From Tetranychus cinnabarinus (taxonomy: Eukaryota; Arthropoda; Arachnida; Trombidiformes; Tetranychidae), in contig WHVY01000006.1 in NCBI GenBank assembly GCA_022266195.1, positions 2,604,001-2,668,000 of the forward strand: a DNA stretch of 64,000 bases, given 5' to 3'. The translations under genes and the position numbers were made by a program. Shown piece after piece: positions 23,883 to 34,600 of the stretch; position 1 is the first letter of the stretch; each line of letters starts with the position of its first letter. Below the pieces are notes generated by a model. That model was not told where the DNA came from, did no database searches, and saw only the letters and a list, made by a program, of their open reading frames with translations.

Positions 23883-26752
23883 TTATCGTTGTAGTTTGAC
23901 TCGACCACGAAGTGCAACGTAAGCTAAGACACGAAATATGACAATGACGAAAATTAACATCCAGTAGTCAAATTTAAGATCAGATTCTTTGAAACCAACT
24001 GAGGCAATTACTTGCTTCCCATTGACCAAACAACCTTGTCCAGTTGGAAGAGTGCCCTTTGACACATCGGGCAAATCACTTGCTATTGAACTTGGAACAG
24101 GAGTCTCAAAATCAGAGTCAATATGAGTCACATCACGCCATTGATTTACTGTCAAGATTTCATTTGAATAGTGGAACCAAGAGAAATACTTGAGCCAATT
24201 TATCCATTTTGGGATTGTGCTGAAAATAAAAACATATAAGATTAAATTTTGTATATTTTATAATATGCTTCATAGGTTATCAACTATCAAATAACAAAAC
24301 TCACCGATTATTCACAAAAGTCCCACCAAGTAAAGACAACGGAGAGATTAAAGGCGATGCCACTTCAAGACCCACAGTCAATGAAGTTGTAATAGATGAT
24401 ATAAAATAACCAAAGCCAGCAGCTGCATTCACAAGTATAATGGAGACAGCATTACCTATCAAGAATGTCTCAAAATCATTAAAAAGTCCAATGGCATAAT
24501 AACATATTGACCATGTAGCGCTAGGCAAAAGGACAAAATACGGTAGATCTGAAGCCATTCTCGCAATAAAATAAATGCTTACGCGATACCGTCCAGCAGC
24601 ATGTTCTCGCAAAAATATTGGCATTTCATTACAAAAAGCCTGAAAAAATAAATTTCCTTAGTTAATCAAATGATACTTGCTGGTTAATCAATAACTTCAA
24701 GATCAATTTGCGACACACTACTTACACCAATAATCATATAAATGCCAGAAAAATTTCCACTCATAATCGAAAGGAAAATAGCTCCATTTATATTCATTAT
24801 GCCTTCTTGATTATAATCTTGTCCCCAGTAAGCCAATGCCACAAGAAGCGTACAAAACTGTCGACGAAAGAAGGAATATCATTAATAAACAACACATTGA
24901 TAAATAAGTAACAAGGTTGAAAATATTGACTAACAAGAGTATTAGCGATTCGTGATGTGGTTAAAATAGGATCTCGGAAATTAATGAGAGCAGATCGATG
25001 AGCTAATAGTTTGAATTGTGAAAATATATCTATTTGGGCTGGTTTAGAGTATTGATTATATTTAACAGGACCACCAAAGGTTGCTTCAGATACAATTTTT
25101 AATTCGCTCCTGAGATCTCGATGGTAGTCAGAAGCTTCATAAGAGTTACAGATCATCTGCATTTAAAAAAAGAATATATCAGTAAATTGAGTGTCATTTT
25201 TGTATTCATTATGTACGTACATTTACTTTTGACAAACACTGCTCTTTGTTTCCTGGAACAATGGATAATTGCTGAACATAAAAATCTGATGGATTATAAT
25301 TAGATGGACACTTGAACCCAAGTTGAGAAAAGAAATCAAGAGCTTTATCTGCAGTTCCTAGAAACGCGACTCTACCTTCAGCTAGTAACATGATTTGATC
25401 AAACATTTTGAATATTTCAGATGATGGTTGATGAATGGTACAAACAATGGTTCGTTGCTCATTAGCCAAAGATTTAAGAACAGATACAACAGTTTGAGTC
25501 ATGAATGAATCGAGGCAAGAAGTTGGCTCATCACAGAATAGTATTGCAGGATCGGTTAAAATCTATCATTCAAGATTGAAAACAGTGATTAATACTGATT
25601 CACAAATTATAAGTCACATCTTGATAAATCGAGAATCAATGAAGCATATTCACCTCAGTAGCAATAGATAACCTTTTAAGTTCACCACCAGACAACCGCT
25701 GTCCGCTTGATCCACATTTTATCCGATTTTCTGCAACTTTCATTAATCCTAACTGAAAACAAGTTTACAAAAACACATATTAATAAATAAGTAATTCAAT
25801 TGTAATGACTTGATGATATGAAAACTTACTTTTTCGAGTATTTGATCGACTCTTTTGTTAATTTGACCAGAACTCATTGAAAATGTAGTCCGCAGTTTGA
25901 GTTGGAATCGCAAGTGTTCTCGCACAGTAAGAACACCAAAGAATAAATCATCTTGTTGAACATACGAGGAACATGAAGATAACCTTTCGATTGTTATTGG
26001 CTCATTGTTCAAAGAGAATTGTCCTTCAATGGCCAATTTATTCAAATTTTGACCAGTTAATACATTCAGTAAAGTGGTTTTTCCTGCTCCAGAAGCTCCA
26101 AGAATGGCCAACAAATTACCAGGTTTCGCTTGACCAGAAACTATTAAACATTAAAAGAAATAAATATTGAATTCCATTATTAACACAATATCGCTAAGAT
26201 ACAATTAAAAATAAATCATCATGGTTGAAAATAGTAAACTTCATCGCGAAGCCTATCAATGGTTTGAGGGGATATTCCAATAACAAAAACACGAACAATC
26301 GAGCAAAGAACTCGATTAAAGGTGTAACTCTATTTAAGCAGTAAAACAATCAACATTAGACTATAATTTAAACTTACCTTTTTTAATTATGTGAACTGGT
26401 TCCTTTGGTTTTCGGAAATAATCAGTGAAACCAGACGATCCTTTGGAGTAAACATTAAGGTTATTCCAACTCAATGTAGTGAGTTTAAAATTAGCAGCAC
26501 TCGAGTTTAAATCTTCTGATGAACATGAAACACAGTTAATCAATTCTGCTAAGAATAAAATATATAAATATGAAATTAATCAAGAATTAATAATTTCCTA
26601 TTATATCTATTATAATCAAGCTTGTAAACATAGTAATCAGTAAAGACTTTACCTATTGAATCAACCTCATCTGTTGAAAAGTTGGTATTAGTGAAGAAAC
26701 GTTGGAATCCATTTCGCGGGTTTCCTTTTGTCTGCTCCTCAGCTGTTGACAT
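23883..26752 (-). CDS. ABCG half transporter, copy D (9 exons, 682 aa)
   Basis: A complete paralogue with exons 26653-26752, 26378-26548, 25830-26140, 25654-25752, 25221-25562, 24935-25156, 24726-24857, 24305-24639 and 23883-24219 (2049 nt, in frame). All introns are short and GT-AG; the donor after exon 5 reads GTACGT. The ATPase motifs are intact except that the segment after Walker B reads DEPTSCLDS, with Cys where nearly all ABC proteins have Gly; copy A shares this. The last exon contains DVSKGTLPTGQGCLVNG, shared with copy E but not B or C. About 115 bases of 3' flank are nearly identical to that of copy E, so D and E arose by a recent duplication or share converted sequence. Confidence 0.92.
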
Positions 26753-28067
26753 TGTTATTGTCTGGTTAAACTGCAAGTACCATGGATTACAGATTAACTT
26801 ACAGACTTGAGAAATGCAATCATCTTCACACAGGCAAAGGCAAGATCTGAGGAAAGCAGGTATAAGCACCAGAACTGGCTGAGTGAAGATTGATTCAAGT
26901 TGAAACGAAATTATTCATTCCAATCCATTCGTAACACGACAATGATAGTGAAATATGAATTATCCATGATTACATTAAGATTATCATAATCACTATGATA
27001 ACATCCATCTTTCTCCATTGCAAGCAACCCAATTTTCTGGGAACTAGTTTCAATATTACCTGTAATAAGATAAAAACACCAGAAGTGAAAAAAATATCAC
27101 ATAATATCTCATGAATCGATTGAGATCAATTTAATAAACATAACAATGAAAGCAACTTTTTCACACAATTAAAGGGGAATCCCACCAAATCTCAATACCA
27201 AGAATCGAGATTGATTTTTGAATTGAAATTCCAATGGAAGCGCGTGATCCATTACAAGTTTATAGCCCTTTAATAACCAGGTAACTCGATAATCTGTGAA
27301 TTTATTATGATTTATGTATTGATATTTTGAACTTTGAAACGATTAAATTTTGGAAATCCTTGTTTTTTAAAATTTGGAAATTCATTTCTAGCTTCCTTAC
27401 TGTCCATAGTCCAGCTACACTCACTCAGTAATGTTCTAACGAACGTGAATTTCGAGTCTCTGTTAGCTACAAACATCTGAATCACCTAGAAAAGGAATCA
27501 TATTGAATGTTAGATTGATTAAGGTTTCACTCAATTTACAATGACTTGAGTGTGTCTCTAATCCGAAGATATCTCAAGTAGAGAAGCTCAAGCTATTGTA
27601 GTTTGGGTCTTGGATAGATGCCTCTTCATCAATCTGTTATGATTGAGATGAAATTAAAGACAATACAAAATACTGTTCATCAATGCCTACGATTCAGAAT
27701 GTATTTATGAATTCCATTTTCTAGGAAAAATTTCTACTTTAAACCAAACCTTTTATTTTAAATATTATAACTCATTCACACACGTTTACATTAGTGATCT
27801 CTACTCAATAAATGGACTTTTATCTACATTCATAGTCTTCATCGGAAAAAGCTATGAAATCTCGTTATCTACTAATGTTAGTATATGCGTCATAGATATT
27901 GAAATATTGAGATTCAAAATTCCAACAAATGGTTAATGGGTTTTAACAAAGAGTAAAGTAACAAGATTAGTCACGAAAGAGATTTTACTATAGGTTCACT
28001 ATACTAAACTATACTACATAGCGCAAAAAGATGAAAATTTTTTAAATGAAATTGTTAATTTACAGTA
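26753..28067. other. 5' flank of copy D, no gene seen
   Basis: The first 430 bases match the 5' flanks of copies C and E, including a conserved AAAGGGGAATCCCA segment shared with E near 36330. The remainder (27200-28067) is AT-rich and shows no open frame, repeat or motif I can support. Confidence 0.5.
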
Positions 28068-28455
28068 ACGGGCATTTTTTTACGCCTGTTTGAAGGCATA
28101 ACTCGGAAACGGTTGCTGCTACACATTTCAGACTTGAACCATGAGCTACACAGATTGAAGAACCATAAGTTCCGACGCTCGAGGTCATTCACGGTCAAAC
28201 CGCTATTTGACCTCTAATTGACATTTGAAGTCCATCGTCAGATAGAGCAATTTTTTTCAGATGGTTTGATGTTAGCTGCATGATTATAACTTTTGTTGGA
28301 CAGGACATATGAGTGTTTTCATACCGTAGAGTTTGACGATTGGTTTTGAGAAAGTTTGTGCATCTTCCCAACGGTGTAAGTTTTCAACTTGTGATAAACA
28401 TCAAACCATCTGAAAAATCTGTAATTAGAATTGTAGAAATTACCATTTAAATATT
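28068..28455. mobile_element. Truncated foldback element (ACGGGC terminus)
   Basis: The left end ACGGGCATTTTTTTACGCC follows a TA. Inside is a palindrome whose arms contain CAGATGGTTTGATGTTAGC and its inverted counterpart near 28410. The matching right terminus is absent, so the element is broken at about 28455. Its inner arms resemble those of the elements at 19776 and 29790, so these form one superfamily with differing ends. Confidence 0.6.
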
Positions 28456-29039
28456 TAGAGAAGTGAGAAAGAAAGCGATAACACGAAAATTTGGTAAAAA
28501 AGGCCGTTGGTGAACATGATGGCAATTATGAATTCGGCGAAAAATCTTGAAGGAAAGATTGAAGATGGAAATGAAGGTGGAAGATGAACAGTGAATGAGG
28601 ATGCAATTATGTTACCAAAAAAGTGCAGTTTATTGACCGATCGTGTTTAACCAAAATTTTATCACCAATTGCTATGTTTCTTGTGATAAATGTGATTCGA
28701 TTCAGTAAAATTGCGTCAACTGTTTAATAACTTTGCAAACATTTTAGCCTTCATTTGATTGAAACAAAATTGTGAGAGAAAAAGAAAGACAATCGGGTGA
28801 AAGTAAACCGAGTGGACTCCAAGATTAACTAATCAGATTAAGATACGTAAAATGTTTTTTAAATATTTTGATACTTTAGATAAATTGTAAACTCATAAGC
28901 TGCAATTAATAATCTTTTGCAGTTAGAATATGAGGTGTTTTCTTCAAATAATCTCAACTTGCAACTGATGACATTTATTTGTAATAATCTATAAATGAAA
29001 TCGACAAACCCAAACTGAGATCTTATTTGACTTGAATTG

Positions 29040-29690
29040 ATAATTTACATTTTAATTTGTTCGCACGAATTGATGGATTCGATCCCCTCAGTTGATCTAC
29101 AGGGCATTTCAGCTGCTTTTTTGTTTTAAGTCGGTTATATCTTTGCCTCTGAGTGACCTTGAGGTTAGATATTTTGATTTTGGAAATTAGGGCGATACTC
29201 AATTGTCATATTTCAAGGTCAAGGTCATTCAAGCTCATTGTGTTATTTGACCCCTAACCGATATTTGGGGGTCAAATAACACAAGCTTGAATTAGCCCGT
29301 ATTTCCAGAATCAAAATATCTAACCCCAAGGTCACTCAGGGGAAAAGATATAGCCGAATCACATCGGAAAAATTAGCTGAAATGCCCTGTAATATCATGA
29401 TCCATATCATTCAAAGATGGCTCTGAATTGAGTCTAGACTTTTTAACTTCAATTGCATCTACTTGATCAGAGAAGTTATCTTCATTTACAGTCTCATCAC
29501 CGATCTCATCATTGGTACCATTCATGGGCGAATACAATTCCCGCGCATTGTGTTCAAGAGCAGCTAAACTATTTAGATTCGCATGAGAAGTAAAGTCTCG
29601 AGCTATTGAACCACTCGTCAAGTTATCCAATTCATTGCTATGAAGCAATCTGAATTTCGAATTTTCCGGATTGAAACTTTAAACCATGAA
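29040..29690 (-). pseudogene. Open reading frame of unknown function split by a foldback element
   Basis: On the minus strand an open segment from about 29680 to 29392 encodes roughly 100 residues, including LTSGSIARDFTSHANLNSL and an acidic Asn/Asp/Glu-rich part. Leaving out the 290-bp element and one TA copy, the frame continues for a further 18 or so codons to a TAA near 29040. No ATG was found upstream in frame before a stop at about 29690, so the segment may be an internal or terminal exon. I do not recognise the product. Confidence 0.35.
29100..29389. mobile_element. Foldback MITE 2 (290 bp, same family as the 545-bp element)
   Basis: Ends are CAGGGCATTTCAGCT and its reverse complement, with TA at 29098-29099 and 29390-29391. 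Arms share long stretches with the element at 19776-20320 (TTGACC, CTTGAGGTTAGATATTTTG), but the central 250 bases are missing, as expected for a deletion derivative. Non-coding. Confidence 0.85.
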
Positions 29691-29789
29691 GTAAGCTGAA
29701 TATGTAAAGAAAAGGAGAAAACAAAAGCAAATTTTCGTTAGAGCAATTTTCCGTAAAGAATGTAAAATTTTAGAAGCTTAAAATAAAAA

Positions 29790-30316
29790 ATAATTTTACA
29801 CCTTTATGCAGGCATAACTCACGAACCGCCAGTGCTTAAGCCTCAGACTTGAACCGTGAGCTCATGCAGATTGCACAACCATAAGTTCGATCGCTCAAGG
29901 GTATTCAAAGTCAATTATTAATTCGGCCACTAATTGAAGGTAGGTCATTCTCTGAAATCGAAAAATTTTTATGACCCGATTTTGTTAGTCACGTGTTCAT
30001 AATTCATACTGGCTGGAGGATATGAGTGATTCCATACCATCCAGTTAATCAATCGCATTTCGATCAAATTCATTTATCTTCTCCATGGTAAGAGTTATGG
30101 ACATGTGACTAACATAATCGGGTCAAAAAAATTTTCGATTTCAGAAAATGACCTCTCAATGTCAATTAGAGGCCAAATTAAGAATAGACCTTGAATACCC
30201 TTGAGCGAACTTATGGTTGTGCAATCTGCATAAGCTCAGGGTTCAAGTCTGAGGTTTAAGCACTGGCGGATGTGAGTTATGACTGAATGAAGGCGTAAAA
30301 TGAAAAAAACGCCCGG
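29790..30316. mobile_element. Foldback element (GCCCGG right terminus, TA-flanked on right)
   Basis: A palindrome of about 520 bp. Arms include CATAACTCACGAACCGCCAG and its inverted, slightly diverged partner near 30270, and TTTTTATGACCCGATTTTGT with its partner near 30120. The right end AAAAAAACGCCCGG is followed by TA. The left terminal bases have been lost or changed. It is related to the truncated element at 28068. The minus-strand open frame at 30236-30451 lies partly within it and is not a gene. Confidence 0.65.
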
Positions 30317-30689
30317 TATATTAGAGACCAACTTTCTTGATTGAATAATAATTGAATTTTGAGATTGATTTAGTGCTTTTTTGACCCAATTATTTTCTAG
30401 CAATTGAAAGTACGTGCATTCTTTCGCTTTTTGTGGTATTTTGATTAACATTTTTATTCTAAAATTAAAATTAACTAAAAAATGACACTTTGACAGAAGG
30501 TTGCATGCGTGAACCTTTTGAGGTGGAATTTAGTCGCGAGATTTTGATTTGTTTGTAAATAAAACTTTGACTTCTGATGAAACTTTGAATGAAATTAAAA
30601 TTTTTAATAGAAGTTTGAGAAACTTTACATAAGAATTTTATGGTTTTGGCAAAATCAACTAATGAAATTCTGAGTTTTCCACTATTCAT

Positions 30690-30790
30690 ACGAACTAGTG
30701 CCATCTGACAGCGAACCGAAAGAAATAAATCTCAACTTTACTGCTTTTCTGGGTCTTGTTCTCTCCTGTTATTCTAATCTTTGAATATAA
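30690..30790. repeat. Dispersed short repeat with GCCATCTGACAGCGAAC core
   Basis: About 90 bases here resemble 51058-51150: GCCATCTGA, then AGCGAAC, then AAATCTCAA, in the same spacing. No TSD or inverted ends were identified. Confidence 0.4.
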
Positions 30791-30943
30791 CTCAAGGTAA
30801 ACGAGATCTTGGATGTTTTGTGCAAATTAGCTCAAACATTCACCTATAAGGCTATTATGCCCGAGAAAAAAATAAGGGCCACTGCATGTACCATACGACA
30901 GTTATTTCGAAAAAATCTATCGGTAATGAATTTTCACCCTGTA

Positions 30944-31276
30944 CTGGGTGATTTATTACAACCGTATAACTTCACTTGGACTTTTTTCGCGAACCACTCA
31001 GAATATCGGAAAAAATTTTAGCTTTTTTAATCCTCAGACAAAAGGAAATTTATTAAATTTTGAAAAAAAATTTTGCTTTTTTTTAAGTTTTTTGCAAAAA
31101 TCAGATTTGGACAATGCAAATCTCCATAGAAACGACCAAAAATTTAAAAAAAATTTTTCGCACCAAAAAATTTCCTTTTATCTGAGGATTAAAAATAGCT
31201 AAAATTTGTTTCGATATTCTGAGTGGTTCGCGAAAAAAGTCGAAATAAAATTATACGGTTATAATAAATCACCCAG
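30944..31276. mobile_element. 333-bp foldback MITE (CTGGGTGATTTATTA ends)
   Basis: Terminal inverted repeats begin CTGGGTGATTTATTA and extend through a segment containing CGCGAACCACTCAGAATATC; the right arm is the inverted copy. TA flanks both ends (30942-30943, 31277-31278). Its ends differ from the CAGGGC and ACGGGC families, so it is a separate family. The two short plus-strand frames inside are not genes. Confidence 0.85.
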
Positions 31277-31653
31277 TATATTCATTTATCATTTTTTCTT
31301 TTTGCTTTTTCTTTCTTTTTTCATTAAGAACAAAACCATCAGTTTCATATGAACAAAAAGATTTTCATGTGGAAGTCGAACACATTGCAACAGTTATCTA
31401 TTGCTTACTAAAAAATGATGAATAAATCTCGAGTACGTATTAGAATACTTTCCAAATGAATTAAATGATTAAATGACATGATTGGGATTGTTCGGCCATG
31501 TTAATGAAATTTTGAACTATTAATTTAAAATCGTTGATCCTGACGGATAGCAAAATATATAAATCTTAAGATTATAATGAAAGCGAGGACGTTTCATCTT
31601 TTGGTATACTTTTATTTAAAGTAAGAAAATACAAGAAAAAGGCATGTTCATCA

Positions 31654-34600
31654 TTATCGTTGTAGTTTGACTCGACCACGAAGTGCAACGTAAGCTAAGA
31701 CACGAAATATGACAATGACGAAAATTAACATCCAGTAGTCAAATTTAAGATCAGATTCTTTGAAGCCAACTGAGGCAATTACTTGCTTCCCATTGACCAA
31801 ACAACCTTGTCCAGTTGGAAGAGTGCCCTTTGACACATCGGGCAAAACTCTTACTATTGAACTTGGAACAGGAGTCTCAAAATCACAGTCAATGTGAGTC
31901 ACATCACGCCATTGATTTACTGTCAAGATTTCATTCGAATAGTAAAACCAAGAGAAATACTTTATCCAATTTATCCATTTCGGGATTGTGCTGAAAATTG
32001 GAACATAAGATGGTATTTTAAAGGGTGTTCAATATAATTCGTTCCAAACTGGTGGAGCTTAAGTAATGATAATCACAATCAAAAACATGATAAGAAAGAT
32101 AACATTAGTAACATCACAATAACAAAGGTAAAGGATTGAAGGCAAAATGTAAACAAAACAATGTGTTTTTGGTTTTTTGGTTTTTTGGTTTTCTGGTTTT
32201 TTGGTTTTTCTGTTTTCTTTTTTTTGGTGATTTTTCAGTTAATTTTAGTGAGTAATGGAAATGAATAACGAGGATACTTACAGAGTCAGGGTTGTCACAC
32301 TTTATCTCCTCAACTTTCGACTATTTTTCACTGATTCTGATAGAGTTGAAAGAGTAAACCAGGAATTGGAATCAGAAGGGTTACCAACGATGTCTATCCG
32401 TGGAGTGGTGAAACTGGCTAAGAAATTCCAAACAACAGGCACAATTAAACGAAGGAAGGAAAAGAGGATAAGCAAAGGTCAAAAGGAGGATGAAATTATG
32501 GAACTTGTAACTATTGATCCTAAAGTGTCTTTAAGAAAAGCTGCGGCTATCGTTGGGTCTAACTATCGATCAGTCCATCATGTTTTAAGAAGAATCATCT
32601 TTTTCCATACAAACCACTTGAAGGTCAATTGTTAACGGGCAATCACATTCTTGGCAGGTTTAGCTTCGGTGTTAGAGTTAAAGAGATGATGAGAATCGGA
32701 ATGCTTAATCCTTTCAAAATATGGTTTAGTGATGAAAAAATCTTCGCATTGACAGGAAGGGTAAACAGACAAAACAACCGAATTTGGTCAATTGAAAAAC
32801 CAGAACGAGAAATTAATCCATTGTTAGCACATCCTGATTCGGTTCATGTTTGGGCAGCTTTGAGTTCTGTCGGTATAATTGGTCCCTATTTTTTTAGTCG
32901 AAACGTTAACGCCGAAGCTTATCAAGAATGCTTTAATGATTTTTTTATTCCTAAACTGACCGAAAAAGGATTTCGATGTTCCGAGTTTTGGTTTCAGCAA
33001 GATGGAGCCACTCCCCACTGCACGAACCGGTCTCTGGATCTTATTAAATCACATTTTGACGATAGAATCATTAGTCGTAGAACTGAAATTGAGTGGCCAG
33101 CAAACTCTCCCGACCTGAATCCCTTAGATTTTTTCTTATGGGGTTATATTGATGAACTGGTTCGTAAAGAAAACCCAAAGACTAAGCCTCAATTAAAAAA
33201 TCTGATTATTCAAAAATTCAATTTGGTGACTGACGAAATGTTAGTAAAAACGATTGAAAATTTTCAAAAAAGAATTGACGCTTGTTTAGCCCGTAAAGGT
33301 GAACATTTTGTTCACGATTTGAATTAAATATCGATTTATCGAAACCAGTTTGTTTACATTTTGCCTTCAATCCTTTACCTTTGTTATTGTGATATTACTT
33401 AGTTATCTTTCTTATCATATTTTGATTGTGATTATCATAATTTAAGCTCCACCAGTTTGGAACGAATTATATTGAACACCCTTTATTATATGCTACATAA
33501 TCAATTGTCTCATTACGAAAACTCACCGATTATTCACAAAAGTCCCACCAAGTAAAGACAACGGAGAGATTAAAGGCGATGCCACTTCAAGACCAACAAT
33601 CAATGAAGTTGAAATGGATGATATGAAATAACCAAAGCCAGCAGCTGCAAGCATAAGTATTATGGAGACAGCATTACCAATCAAGAATGTATCGAAATCA
33701 TTAACAAGGCCAATGGCATAATAACATATTGACCATGTAGCGCTAGGCAAAAGGATAAAATAAGGTAAATCTGAGGCCATTTTCGCTATAAAATAAATGC
33801 TAACTCGATACAGTCCAGCAGCATGTTCTCGCAAGAATAATGGCATTTCATTGCAAAAAGTCTGAAAAAATAAATTTTCCCGAATTAATCAACTAGCAAA
33901 AATAAATTTAAAATAAGTCTACGACATACTTACACCAATAATCAGATAAATGCCAGAAAAATTTCCACTCATAATCGAAAGGAAAATAGCTCCATTTATA
34001 TTCATTATGCCTTCTTGATTGTTATCTTGTCCCCAGTAAGCCAACGCCACAAGAAGCGTACAAAACTGTCGAGACAAGTAGGAATACATTCAATAAAAAA
34101 TACGATAATAAGGAACAAGGTTGAAAATATTAATATGTATTAACTAACAAGTGTACTAGCGATTCGTGATGTTGTCAACATGGGATCTCGAAAATTAATC
34201 AGAGCAGATCGATGAGTTAATAGATTGAATTGTGAAAATATATCTATCTGGGATGGTTTAGAGTATTGTTTCAATTTATCAGGACCACTGATTGCTTCAA
34301 AGGTTGCTTCAGATACAATTTTTAATTCGCTTCTGAGATCTGGGTAATAGTCGGAGGCTTCATAAGAATTACAGATCATCTGCATTGAAGAGAAAGAAGA
34401 TATAATTTAATCGACTGTGATTTTTTATCAATATTATACTCACATTTACTTTGGACAAACACTGTTCTCTGTTTCCTGGAGTGATGGATAATTGTTGAAC
34501 ATAAAAATCTGATGGATTATAATTAGATGGACACTTGTATCCAAGTTGAGAAAAAAAATCTAGCGCTTCATCTGTAGTTCCAAGAAAAGCGACTCTACCT

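Noticed and set aside
30809..31202. Two overlapping plus-strand frames rich in Phe and Lys
   Set aside because: They largely fall within the 333-bp palindromic element; composition follows its A/T runs.
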